Assembly: GCA_964560165.1 (NCBI GenBank)
Contig: CAZLLB010000022.1
Span: forward strand, 1-24,097
Direction of reading: 5' to 3'
Source of the DNA: Parvibaculum sp964560165
Lineage (GTDB): Bacteria > Pseudomonadota > Alphaproteobacteria > Parvibaculales > Parvibaculaceae
DNA: 24,097 nt
Shown here: in pieces, positions 6,892 to 13,897 of the stretch
Layout: each line of letters begins with the position of its first letter
Numbering within the stretch: position 1 is the first letter of the stretch
Made by a program: the position numbers and the translations under genes
The notes under the pieces: model-generated
Database searches by the model: none
What the model saw: the letters and a program-made list of their open reading frames with translations, nothing else
What the model was told of the DNA's origin: nothing

Positions 6892-8445
6892 ATGTCTAAG
6901 ATGAATGGCGCGGAAAGTCTGGTCCGCACACTGGTGGCATCGAAGGTCGAAGTCTGCTTCACCAATCCCGGCACATCCGAAATGCACTTCGTCGCCGCCC
7001 TCGACAAGGTCGATGGCATGCGAGCCATTCTCGGCCTCTTTGAAGGTGCGGTAACGGGCATGGCCGATGGCTATGGCCGCATGGCCGAAAAGCCCGCCTG
7101 CACGTTGCTCCATCTCGGGCCGGGCCTCGCCAATGGCCTCGCCAATCTCCACAACGCACGCCGCGCCCAGACGCCGCTGGTCAACATCGTCGGCGATCAC
7201 GCGACCTATCATGCGCAGTTCGACGCGCCGCTCGCCTCCGACATTCAGGGCTTTGCGCGCCCCGTCTCCGGCTGGGTCCATTCAAGCCCGAGCCCCAAGA
7301 CGGTCGCTGCCGACGGCGCGCGTGCCGTGCAGGCCGCCATGGCCGCACCGGGCCAGATCGCAACCCTGATCCTCCCCGCCGACACCGCCTGGCTCGAAGC
7401 TGATGGCCCCGCCGATCCACTGCCGCTGCCCGGCTACGCGCCCGTCTCGCAAAGCGCCGTCGATATCACCGCGCAGGCGCTGAAGTCGGGCCGCAAATCC
7501 ACCATCATCCTGCGCGGGCAGGCGCTGAAGAAGCGCGGCCTCATCGCCGCCGGTCGCATTGCCGCCAAGACAGGCGCGCGCATCATGTGCGACACCTTCG
7601 CGCCCCGCCTTGAGCGCGGCGCAGGGATCGTTGCCGTCGAGCGCATTCCCTATTTCGCCGAACAGATGGTCGATACGTTCAAAGACACTGAGGAACTGAT
7701 CCTTGTCGGCACCAAGCCGCCCGTCTCCTTCTTCGCCTATCCCGGCAAGGCAAGCTGGTGCACGCCCGAAACCGCGAGCATCCATTATCTTGCACAGGCG
7801 CATGAAGATGGCGTGGCCGCCCTCGAAGCGGTCGCCGAAGCGCTCGGTGCGCCCAAAGACCCAGCGCACGTCGCGCCGCTGCAAATTCCCGCCCTGCCCA
7901 AAGGCAAGCTTGATCAATTCAGCGCCGGGCAGATCATCGCGCATTACCTGCCCGAAAACGCCATCATCTCCGATGAGGCGGCAACCTCCGGCCTTGGCTC
8001 GCAGATCGCCACTGCTACGGCAAAGCCGCATGACCATCTCTCGCTCACCGGCGGCGCGATCGGTCAGGGCCTTCCCGTCGCCACCGGCGCGGCGGTCGCT
8101 TGCCCCGACCGCAAGGTCGTCTGCCTCCATGGCGATGGCGGCGCCATGTACACGCTGCAATCGCTCTGGACGCAGGCGCGCGAAAAGCTCGATGTCGTGA
8201 ATGTCATCTTCGCCAACCAGTCCTATGCAATCCTCAACATCGAGTTGATGCGCGTCGGTGCCGAAAACCCCGGCCCCAAGGCGCTCTCCATGCTCGACCT
8301 GCACAACCCGTCGTTGAACTGGGTCAACCTCGCCAATGGCATGGGTGTTGAAGCCGTGCGCGTCGATACGGCAGAAGACTTCGCCGACGCCTTTGCCTCC
8401 GCCATCAAGGCAAAGGGCCCCCGCGTTATCGAGGTGATGCTCTAG
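6892..8445 (+). CDS. Acetolactate synthase large-subunit-like ThDP enzyme
   Basis: A 517-residue thiamin-diphosphate enzyme with the three-domain layout of acetolactate synthase and benzoylformate decarboxylase. Glu51 in LGLFEGAVTGMADGY is the ThDP-activating glutamate. The PYR domain also shows VCFTNPGTSEMHFV and LHLGPGLANGLANLHNA. The Mg-ThDP motif runs GDGGAMYTLQSLW (from 414) to Asn442. The frame is open from 6829, but ATG 6892 has gggag upstream and starts the family-typical MNGAESLVRTL. It is shorter than catabolic or biosynthetic IlvB and has no small-subunit gene nearby, so a role in branched-chain amino acid synthesis is doubtful. A 2-oxoacid decarboxylase or carboligase is likely; the substrate is not deducible. 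Its stop is 5 nt from the stop of the opposing gene. Confidence 0.8.
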   Translation: MSKMNGAESLVRTLVASKVEVCFTNPGTSEMHFVAALDKVDGMRAILGLFEGAVTGMADGYGRMAEKPACTLLHLGPGLANGLANLHNARRAQTPLVNIVGDHATYHAQFDAPLASDIQGFARPVSGWVHSSPSPKTVAADGARAVQAAMAAPGQIATLILPADTAWLEADGPADPLPLPGYAPVSQSAVDITAQALKSGRKSTIILRGQALKKRGLIAAGRIAAKTGARIMCDTFAPRLERGAGIVAVERIPYFAEQMVDTFKDTEELILVGTKPPVSFFAYPGKASWCTPETASIHYLAQAHEDGVAALEAVAEALGAPKDPAHVAPLQIPALPKGKLDQFSAGQIIAHYLPENAIISDEAATSGLGSQIATATAKPHDHLSLTGGAIGQGLPVATGAAVACPDRKVVCLHGDGGAMYTLQSLWTQAREKLDVVNVIFANQSYAILNIELMRVGAENPGPKALSMLDLHNPSLNWVNLANGMGVEAVRVDTAEDFADAFASAIKAKGPRVIEVML

Positions 8446-8450
8446 GCGGA

Positions 8451-9245
8451 TCATCGCGAGCGCGCGGCGTCCTCCGCTTCACATCCGCAGCACGCCGCTT
8501 CCGCCTCGTGATAACGCCCTGACGGATCGACATATCCGCCTGCGTCATATCTGTCGTGGTGGCGCACCCAGTCGCTCAGATTGTGCGACGGCCCGGTTTC
8601 ATTGCGTCCTTTCGGCGTGATGTCGAGATAGGCGTAAGCCGTCAACCCTTCCTCGCCGCCACGTCCAAACGATGAATAGGTGTGAAAAATACGCCCCGCT
8701 TCATCCTTGAAAAACACGCTATGGCCCGACAGGTCTTCCAGCGGCACCGGACCCATCCGGTAATTGTAGAAAGCCTTGCCGCTCGTCATCTGTTCCGGGG
8801 TGAACGAGACATTGAAGTCATAATTGAAATCGCTGCCGAAGGACGACACCCAGCGAAAATCCCAACCCATACGCGCCTTAAACGCCTCGATCTCGGTAAG
8901 CGGCGCGCGTGCCACCGCGACATATGAAACGTCGTGATGCTCCAGATGCACCAGCGCGCCCTCCACCTGATCGACCTCGAAGGAGCAGCCGACGCAGCCC
9001 GCACCTTGCCCCGGCGCCAGCATGAAATGTTTGACGATGAGCTGACTGCGTCCGGCAAAGAGATCGGCCAGCGTCTTCTTTCCGTGAGGCGTATCGAAAA
9101 CATAAGTCTTCTCGATCCGCACCCAGGGCAGATCAAGCCGTTCGGCGTGCAATCGATCCCGCGCCCGCGTCAATTCCTTTTCATGAACAAGATGCGCAAT
9201 ACGCGCCTTCAGCCATTCGTCCCGCGAAACCACCTGATGTTCCAT
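8451..9245 (-). CDS. DUF899 thioredoxin-like protein
   Basis: A 264-residue cytoplasmic protein of the DUF899 family, which has a predicted thioredoxin-like fold. The N-terminal HQVVSRDEWLKAR...LVHEKELTRARDRL, the central HFMLAPGQGAGCVGCSFEVDQVEGAL with C84xxC87, and GWDFRWVSSFGSDFNYDF are family landmarks. The C-terminus adds a small Cys cluster (C252, C253, C255) that could bind metal or shuttle disulfides. Two in-frame ATGs occur, 9251 and 9245; the agggag site abuts the first but sits 6 nt before the second, so I choose 9245. It lies 66 nt downstream of the transglutaminase-like gene and may belong to the ArsR-SRPBCC transcription unit. No enzymatic role is established for the family. Confidence 0.85.
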   Translation of the reverse strand: MEHQVVSRDEWLKARIAHLVHEKELTRARDRLHAERLDLPWVRIEKTYVFDTPHGKKTLADLFAGRSQLIVKHFMLAPGQGAGCVGCSFEVDQVEGALVHLEHHDVSYVAVARAPLTEIEAFKARMGWDFRWVSSFGSDFNYDFNVSFTPEQMTSGKAFYNYRMGPVPLEDLSGHSVFFKDEAGRIFHTYSSFGRGGEEGLTAYAYLDITPKGRNETGPSHNLSDWVRHHDRYDAGGYVDPSGRYHEAEAACCGCEAEDAARSR

Positions 9246-9263
9246 TTTCATCTCCCTCTAAAG

Positions 9264-9300
9264 CCCTCGCCCCTTGAGGGGGAGGGTCGGGTGGAGGCCC
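9264..9300. repeat. Degenerate family C repeat
   Basis: The sequence ccctcgccccttgagg, followed by ggagggtcgggtggaggcc, is an imperfect copy of the ccctctccc/gggagaggg element seen at 18776-18808 and 21911-21945. It sits in the 66-nt gap between the DUF899 gene and the transglutaminase-like gene. Confidence 0.5.
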
Positions 9301-9311
9301 TCTCGAAAAAA

Positions 9312-10187
9312 TCAAACTGTCTCGTCGCGCTGAAGCACGGCATTGAAAACCACCGGCGGCACCCGCAGGCGGGCATCGTTTTGATAGAGATCGCGCAGCG
9401 CCGCGACGGGCACATCCGCCCCGCGCGTCATCGCCGCAAGACGATCGAAGAAGGCGATCCTCTCCCCATCGAGCGGCGCGTCGGCTTCGCTCATCGCGCC
9501 CCAGACATCCCAGGGCAGCATTTCCATATTGTTGAGCGCCGCCACATCGCGCAGCAGATTGCCGCCGATGAACCAGAGCCCGTGCATGTCGAATATGCCG
9601 AATAGCGCCGGATCAGCCTTGCCCCCGCGCGCCAGTGCCCAGGCTTGACCTGCAACCAGAAACTGATCACGCGGCACATCGAAAACATCGAATTGCAATT
9701 TCAGCGCCTTGCGTTGCAACTCGTCGAGCTGCGCATCGACCATCACCCAGCGGCGCTCATCCTCGTTCCAGTATTCGCAGACCCAATGATCGACGAAGCG
9801 CCCCGCCTCAAAGTAAGCGCCAAATCCGCAGCGCGCTCTCGCTGCTCTTCCTTGCGCGCGCAGCAAGGAGGCGAAGGCCAGCGAGAAGTGGCGGCAATTA
9901 CCGACAAATCTTTTCCCGGCGGCCCGCGTCTCGGAAAGCGGCCGCGCGTCATGTGCGAGCATCCGGTCGAGCATCTGAGCGAACGAACGTATATGCGCCT
10001 CCTGCAAACGGGCCTCAGATAGCGGTGATCCATAAGCCTCCGCCCAATGCTGATGCAGCAGCAATCCTTGCACGATGCGCGCAAGGGCAGGGAGGTCGCA
10101 CGGCAACCCGTCGAGCAGCGCCGCATGTGCGCCGCCACTCGTCATCGCGGTGGGCTGTCTGTAGAAGTCGAGTTCGCTCGTCTGCAT
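9312..10187 (-). CDS. Transglutaminase-like cysteine-fold protein
   Basis: A 291-residue protein with a transglutaminase/papain-like core. The triad can be followed in order: Cys98 in FVGNCRHFSLAFASLLRAQG, His134 in GRFVDHWVCEYW, and Asp151 in RWVMVDAQLD. No signal peptide is seen, so a cytoplasmic site is likely. Proteins of this superfamily act as proteases, transglutaminases or amidases, and no specific reaction can be assigned. The gene begins 15 nt after the SRPBCC gene with an agagg upstream, so the two are probably co-transcribed under the ArsR regulator. Its C-terminal half, after residue 170, carries no motif I recognise. Confidence 0.75.
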   Translation of the reverse strand: MQTSELDFYRQPTAMTSGGAHAALLDGLPCDLPALARIVQGLLLHQHWAEAYGSPLSEARLQEAHIRSFAQMLDRMLAHDARPLSETRAAGKRFVGNCRHFSLAFASLLRAQGRAARARCGFGAYFEAGRFVDHWVCEYWNEDERRWVMVDAQLDELQRKALKLQFDVFDVPRDQFLVAGQAWALARGGKADPALFGIFDMHGLWFIGGNLLRDVAALNNMEMLPWDVWGAMSEADAPLDGERIAFFDRLAAMTRGADVPVAALRDLYQNDARLRVPPVVFNAVLQRDETV

Positions 10188-10202
10188 CCGCGAACCTCTC
10201 GC

Positions 10203-10664
10203 TCAGGCGTAAAGTTCTTCCAGCTTGTCCAGCGCGCTCGTCCAGCCATGATTGTGGCCGTCGCGCGCCGCCTCGTCGAAGAATTGCTCATGCGTCAGCG
10301 TCAGCCATGTCGCGTCGCCATCGGGTTTCAGCGAAATCGTCACTTGCGATTCCCGCTCCGGCGTCGAGATCCACGCCCAACTGAAAACGAGTTTCTGGTT
10401 CGGCACCACTTCCTTATAGATGCCGCTCACCTCGTGTCGTTCGCCCTCGCCGAACATGACGGCGCGGAAGCGCCCGCCGACGCGCACATCCGTTTCGATG
10501 CTCGTCGCGGTGTGGCCCTTCGGCCCCCACCACTGCATCATTTTTTCCGGGTCGGTCCAGGCGGCATAGATTTTTTCCGGTCGCGCGTTGAGGCGGCGTC
10601 TGAGCGTGAGGCTCGGCGCGGTTTGTGTGGCAGGATCGACAGCGATGCTTGGCTTGGTGGACAT
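10203..10664 (-). CDS. SRPBCC/AHSA1 domain protein
   Basis: A 153-residue protein of the START/Bet v1-like (SRPBCC) superfamily, AHSA1 (Aha1 C-terminal) branch, predicted to hold a hydrophobic ligand in a deep pocket. Typical signatures are ARPEKIYAAWTDPEKMMQWWGPKG near residues 27-50, the middle GGRFRAVMFGEGERHEVSGIYKEVVPNQKLVFSW, and the C-terminal GHNHGWTSALDKLEEL. The frame is open from 10736, but ATG 10664 has ctggaggaag just upstream and begins a normal-length family member. It pairs with the ArsR gene, a very common bacterial pairing whose ligand and role remain mostly unknown. Its first 127 nt lie inside the 3' end of the ArsR frame. Confidence 0.85.
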   Translation of the reverse strand: MSTKPSIAVDPATQTAPSLTLRRRLNARPEKIYAAWTDPEKMMQWWGPKGHTATSIETDVRVGGRFRAVMFGEGERHEVSGIYKEVVPNQKLVFSWAWISTPERESQVTISLKPDGDATWLTLTHEQFFDEAARDGHNHGWTSALDKLEELYA

Positions 10665-10993
10665 TCTTCTTCCTCCAGAAAAGCGGTGAGGCGGTCGAGT
10701 TGCGTGGACCAATAGCGCTGGTAATGGTTGAGCCATCCCAGCGCCTGCTCCATGGGCGCCGCTGTCAGTTCGCAGGCCACGCTGCGCCCGGTTTTCGTTC
10801 GCCGGATCAATCCGGCCTCCGACAGCACATCGAGATGTTTCATCACGGCGGGCAGCGACATGGCGAAAGGCTGTGCCAATTCGCTCACCGAGAGCGACGC
10901 CTCGGCATCGAGCCGCGCCAGCAGCGCGCGCCGCGTCGGATCGGCAAGGGCTGCAAAAGTGCGATCGAGTTGGAGTTCTTGAAACTTAACCAT
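10538..10993 (-). CDS. ArsR-type winged-helix regulator
   Basis: A 151-residue regulator. Residues 1-105 are a complete ArsR-fold winged helix (LDRTFAALADPTRRALLARL, recognition helix SLPAVMKHLDVLSEAGLIRRTKTGRSV, then YWSTQLDRLTAFLEEE). No metal-binding Cys pair is seen in the recognition helix, as in the SRPBCC-associated branch. Residues from about 111 on form a basic, proline- and serine-rich tail encoded out of frame over the start of the SRPBCC gene. The ATG sits inside a perfect palindrome (10984-11003) and has no Shine-Dalgarno; TTGACA at 11030-11025 on this strand would place transcription initiation almost at the ATG. Autoregulation of the operon is likely. The ligand is unknown. Confidence 0.85.
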   Translation of the reverse strand: MVKFQELQLDRTFAALADPTRRALLARLDAEASLSVSELAQPFAMSLPAVMKHLDVLSEAGLIRRTKTGRSVACELTAAPMEQALGWLNHYQRYWSTQLDRLTAFLEEEECPPSQASLSILPHKPRRASRSDAASTRDRKKSMPPGPTRKK

Positions 10994-11003
10994 GTGGTTA
11001 AGT
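10984..11003 (-). promoter_or_regulatory. Probable ArsR operator over the start codon
   Basis: A 20-bp element with perfect 9-bp arms, acttaacca (10984-10992) and tggttaagt (10995-11003). The start codon of the ArsR gene (10993-10991 on the minus strand) lies inside it. A TTGACA -35 candidate is at 11030-11025. A regulator dimer here would cover the transcription start and the initiation codon. The palindrome is read directly; its function is inferred. Confidence 0.65.
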
Positions 11004-11052
11004 GTGAAGCCGCCAGACTACTTTTGTCAAGCGTCCGAAGAATTTTTGTATT

Positions 11053-11100
11053 GAACCCTCACCTGAGGAGCGGTGAAGCCGCGTCTCGAAGGGGGAGGCC
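11053..11100. repeat. Dispersed repeat, family D, copy 1
   Basis: It contains gaaccctcacctgaggagc (11053-11071) and then gtctcgaagg (11083-11092). The same two blocks in the same order recur at 12216-12255. It lies downstream of the minus-strand gene ending at 11201 and upstream of the ArsR promoter. The element resembles the widespread alphaproteobacterial 'cctgaggagc...gtctcgaagg' palindromic repeat. Confidence 0.7.
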
Positions 11101-11200
11101 CCGCACGCAGCTATCCTTCAAGACACAAACCTCACGGTTCGTTTCTCGGGACAAGCATTTGTGATTCAGAAAAACGAGCCGCCCGCGCTGAAAAGAAAAA

Positions 11201-11500
11201 TCAGTTCATCACGCGATTGAGCGTGAATTCGCCTTGGCGCACCCGGTCGGCAAGACCAGCGGCCATCTCCGCCACGGCTTCTTCGCCATAGGCTTCGACC
11301 ATATCGGACAGCGCGGCAAAAATCGCAGTGGTGGCGAGAATATCGGAGGACACACCGTCGCTCAGCGCTTCATCCCAGGCATCCAGAATATTCTGGAGCG
11401 CCATGCGCCGTTGATCGGTCTCGGTCGGCTCCATCGGATCAAGTCCGTCTTCGTCCACAGCGTCGATCGCTGCGTCGCCCGGCATATCGGAATCGGCCAT
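11201..11500 (-). CDS. Small acidic protein of unknown function
   Basis: A 99-residue protein with no family that I recognise. Residues 1-30 are acidic and probably disordered (DSDMPGDAAIDAVDEDGLDPMEPTE). The rest looks helical: ALQNILDAWDEALSDGVSSDILATTAIFAALSDMVEAYGEEAVAEMAAGLADRVRQGEF. There is no signal peptide, cysteine or obvious catalytic motif. ATG 11500 is preferred over the GTG at 11503 because an agaggg ribosome site lies at a suitable distance. Codon usage matches its neighbours, which supports a real gene. It reads on the same strand as the TIGR02301 gene upstream, separated by 188 nt. Confidence 0.65.
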   Translation of the reverse strand: MADSDMPGDAAIDAVDEDGLDPMEPTETDQRRMALQNILDAWDEALSDGVSSDILATTAIFAALSDMVEAYGEEAVAEMAAGLADRVRQGEFTLNRVMN

Positions 11501-11688
11501 CACGCCCTCTGCTTTGTCTCCGGTTGGAGACCCCGAAGGCGAACAACAAGCAGGTCTGAAACCCGCCCGTCAAATCGCCCAAACACACCCACCCGCTGTG
11601 TTTGTAACATATCTGCCGCGAATGTCCCGCCCTTCGTGTAGCAGAGGTTAACGCCGGTACTCGAACGGGATCGGGTTGGGACGGGAGG

Positions 11689-12129
11689 TCAAAATTCCGC
11701 CGCCGCGCTTCGGTTCGCTCCCGCAAGGCGCGCCGCCAGCCTGTGGCCTTCGTCGAAAAGGGCATTGGATTTTGCCGCTGCGCTTGCTGAACATTCGGGG
11801 AACGCCCGCTGGGCTTGATAATAGGCCTCGTTGAAATGCGAGATCATGCGTTGCCGCGTCTCTGTGTCGAGCGAGGCGACATTCATCATGTCGATCATTT
11901 TATTGCGCCAAAGTGCGCCTTCATCGGCCCCGCAAACCTCGCGCAAATGGTGAACTGAACCCAGTATCTCGGCGAGCCGCACAAGGCCCGCCATCAAGCC
12001 GCCCTGCGAATTGTCGGCATGCGCCGGAACGGAAGCCATGGCGCAGCCAAGCATCAGCACAAGCGCCATCGCCAGCCTCGCGCCTGTCCCGAATCCGAAC
12101 GATCCGCGTGTCATTCCGCTCCGCATCAT
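11689..12129 (-). CDS. TIGR02301 family exported protein
   Basis: A 146-residue protein with an N-terminal signal peptide: a basic start, the hydrophobic stretch LAMALVLMLGCAMASV, and a probable cleavage after AHA at residue 38. The mature part (LVRLAEILGSVHHLREVCGADEGALWRNKMIDMM..., HFNEAYYQAQRAFPECSASA) matches TIGR02301, an uncharacterised periplasmic family restricted to alphaproteobacteria. Two conserved cysteines, in VCG and PEC, may form a disulfide. A ggaagg site precedes the tandem ATGs at 12129 and 12126. Function is unknown. Cys29 is in the hydrophobic core but lacks a good lipobox, so I favour a soluble periplasmic protein over a lipoprotein. Confidence 0.75.
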   Translation of the reverse strand: MMRSGMTRGSFGFGTGARLAMALVLMLGCAMASVPAHADNSQGGLMAGLVRLAEILGSVHHLREVCGADEGALWRNKMIDMMNVASLDTETRQRMISHFNEAYYQAQRAFPECSASAAAKSNALFDEGHRLAARLAGANRSAAAEF

Positions 12130-12194
12130 CTTCCTTCCACCGGCGGCAGCCGATCAGAAGAAAGCTCTTGCAGGAGTCAAGCCATGCCTTTCCC

Positions 12195-12262
12195 GCAGAG
12201 GCGGAGCCGCGTCTCGAACCCTCACCTGAGGAGCCGCGCAGCGGTGTCTCGAAGGACGAGAC
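12195..12262. repeat. Dispersed repeat, family D, copy 2
   Basis: gaaccctcacctgaggagc (12216-12234) is followed by gtgtctcgaagg (12244-12255), matching the copy at 11053. A second half-copy, gcggagccgcgtctcgaa (12201-12218), abuts it on the left, so the unit looks partly duplicated. It sits between the stop of the nitronate-monooxygenase-like gene and the start of the TIGR02301 gene. Confidence 0.65.
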
Positions 12263-12274
12263 CCATGCCCTTCG

Positions 12275-13240
12275 TCAGCCGAACTTGCGCAGCCGCGCCA
12301 GAACCTCTTCGGCTTCCGCCATCGTGTTCTCCACGATCTCCTTCGCAGACAGCACCGAGCGGATCGAACCCGCGCCCTGGCCCATGGCAAAGCAGCTTCG
12401 GTCGCGCTCAAGGCCTTCGATCTGGCCGCCAATGCCGCCCATCACATTCGCCCTGGTCGAAATGATCGCCTGTTGTGGGAAGGGTTGAATGTCCTGCGGA
12501 CGGCTCTCCCAATCTTGCACGTAAGGATTGTTGAAGACGCGCATCGTCTTGCCCGAATAGCAGCGCGTCACGATGGTTTCCGTCTCATTCGCGTCGATGA
12601 TCACCTGCTTGTACATGTCGCCCGCATGCGCCTCTTTCGAGGCGATGAAGCGCGTTCCCATCCACACGCCCTGCGCGCCAAAAGCCAGCGCCGCCGCAAG
12701 CCCGCGCCCATCGACGATGGACCCGGCCGCGATCACGGGGATCGTCTTCACCGCATCCACGATCTGCGGAATGAGCGCCATGCCGGCAACCTTGCCCGTA
12801 TGCCCGCCCGCTTCCGTGCCTTGAGCGATCACGCCGTCGAGCCCGGCCTTCTCGCCCGAGACGGCGTGTTTCACCGTGCCGCAGACGTTCATGACCTTGA
12901 GGCCCGCCTTCTGCAGCTTGGCCAGAATATTCGTTGGCACGCCAAGGCCCGAGATGAACGCCGCTGCGCCTTCCTCGATGATCACATCGGCGGTGCGCTC
13001 CAGGCTTTCTGGCACGGCGGCCAGCAGATCGACGCCGAACGGCTTGTCGGTCAGCGCGCGTACTTTCTTCATCTCTGCACGGATGAATTCCGAGTCATGC
13101 CCGGCCATCCCCAACGTCCCGAAGCCGCCGGCTTCCGAAACGGCGGCGGCAAGCTCGGCATAGGAAACCCCGCCCATGCCCGCGAGCATGATCGGATATT
13201 TGATGCCAAGCAGATCGCAAAGCGGCGTGCGGATGGTCAT
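12275..13240 (-). CDS. Nitronate monooxygenase-like flavoprotein
   Basis: A 321-residue TIM-barrel flavoprotein of the NMO / 2-nitropropane dioxygenase family. Landmarks are TPLCDLLGIKYPIMLAGMGGVS at the N-terminus, the segment GVIAQGTEAGGHTGKV with His147 in the place of the family's catalytic-site histidine, and the FMN phosphate-binding part IPVIAAGSIVDGRGLAAALAFGAQGVWMGTRF. The family oxidises alkyl nitronates such as propionate-3-nitronate with O2 and FMN, but many members have other or unknown roles, including enoyl reductase-like ones. The agggag ribosome site, 8 nt before the ATG, supports the start. The gene is transcribed away from the toxin-antitoxin module; a gttcgaac palindrome (13306-13313) lies between them. 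Confidence 0.82.
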   Translation of the reverse strand: MTIRTPLCDLLGIKYPIMLAGMGGVSYAELAAAVSEAGGFGTLGMAGHDSEFIRAEMKKVRALTDKPFGVDLLAAVPESLERTADVIIEEGAAAFISGLGVPTNILAKLQKAGLKVMNVCGTVKHAVSGEKAGLDGVIAQGTEAGGHTGKVAGMALIPQIVDAVKTIPVIAAGSIVDGRGLAAALAFGAQGVWMGTRFIASKEAHAGDMYKQVIIDANETETIVTRCYSGKTMRVFNNPYVQDWESRPQDIQPFPQQAIISTRANVMGGIGGQIEGLERDRSCFAMGQGAGSIRSVLSAKEIVENTMAEAEEVLARLRKFG

Positions 13241-13349
13241 GGGGCTTCTCCCTGATGATGTCGCGGCACTCGCGGCGTATTTAGTTCGTGTTCCTAACTA
13301 TTATCGTTCGAACAGCGCCCGTCAAGAATGCGCCATCTGCGTCTTCCCA

Positions 13350-13396
13350 AATGTACAATAATTGACAAAAAGTCGAATATTGTACATTCTTTGCCC
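13350..13396 (+). promoter_or_regulatory. Toxin-antitoxin promoter with two matching operator sites
   Basis: Perfect 11-bp inverted arms aatgtacaata (13350-13360) and tattgtacatt (13378-13388) are separated by 17 nt. Each arm holds its own TGTACA core (13352-13357 and 13381-13386; centres 29 bp apart). Between them lies a -35 candidate TTGACA (13362-13367), and the right arm covers a -10 candidate TACATT (13383-13388). No Shine-Dalgarno precedes ATG 13397. The layout suggests autorepression by the HTH domain encoded downstream, possibly with two dimers or a loop. Promoter and binding are inferred. Confidence 0.65.
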
Positions 13397-13897
13397 ATGA
13401 ACACGGATTTCACCCCGCAAGCCTGCCGCATGGCCCGCGCCCGCGCGCGCCTGAGCCAGCAAGCGCTCGCCGCCCGCGCCGGTATCTCCCGCGCCACCCT
13501 CATCAATTTCGAAGCCGGAAAAGGCAAACCGCTCAACGCCAGCGTCGCGGCCATCCGCGCAGGATTAGGCGGAGCAGGGGAAGCAGGGACGAAATCACAA
13601 AGCCGCCTCGCAGGCGTCCTCCGCGCGCTTCAGGCGCTTGAACCCAAGCTCAAAAAAGACGGCGTCGAACACATGGCCGTCTTTGGATCAGTCGCGCGCA
13701 TGGAAGACGGGCCGGAAAGCGATCTCGATTTGATTGTCGAAATCGATCCGAACCGTCGCTTCGACATTTTCGATCTTGCCGGGATCGCAGGCGATCTCAC
13801 GCGTTTGCTCGGCATTCACGTCGATGTGCTGGAGAGAAAAAGTTTGAAAGCCGACATGAAGATCAAAGCCGAGAAGGATCAGATTCATGTCTTCTAA
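13397..13897 (+). CDS. HTH-MNT nucleotidyltransferase antitoxin (MntA type)
   Basis: A 166-residue two-domain protein. Residues 8-55 form an XRE-type helix-turn-helix (MARARARLSQQALAARAGISRATLINFEAGKGKPLN). Residues 90-166 are a minimal nucleotidyltransferase with the complete GSx10DxD motif (G97-S98, D109, D111) and a likely third acid, Asp143 in IHVDVLE. In the characterised MntA-HepT systems the MNT protein neutralises the HEPN toxin by adding AMP groups to its HxY tyrosine. Here the same chain could also bind its own promoter. Upstream in-frame codons from 13328 run through the promoter palindromes and are not coding. The stop overlaps the next gene by 11 nt, so translation is likely coupled. 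Confidence 0.85.
   Translation: MNTDFTPQACRMARARARLSQQALAARAGISRATLINFEAGKGKPLNASVAAIRAGLGGAGEAGTKSQSRLAGVLRALQALEPKLKKDGVEHMAVFGSVARMEDGPESDLDLIVEIDPNRRFDIFDLAGIAGDLTRLLGIHVDVLERKSLKADMKIKAEKDQIHVF

Noticed and set aside
7282..8454. 390-codon minus-strand open frame opposite the ThDP enzyme
   Set aside because: Antisense shadow; the plus-strand protein keeps all catalytic motifs.
12473..13255. 260-codon plus-strand frame opposite the nitronate-monooxygenase-like gene
   Set aside because: Antisense shadow with His/Arg-rich composition and no family match.
13281..13313. Palindromic bits (gttcgaac, ttag...ctaa) before the nitronate-monooxygenase-like gene as a regulator box
   Set aside because: They are short and imperfect, and no partner regulator is evident, so I do not call a feature.
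13328..13396. Upstream start for the HTH-MNT antitoxin
   Set aside because: The extra 23 codons consist of the promoter and its palindromes.
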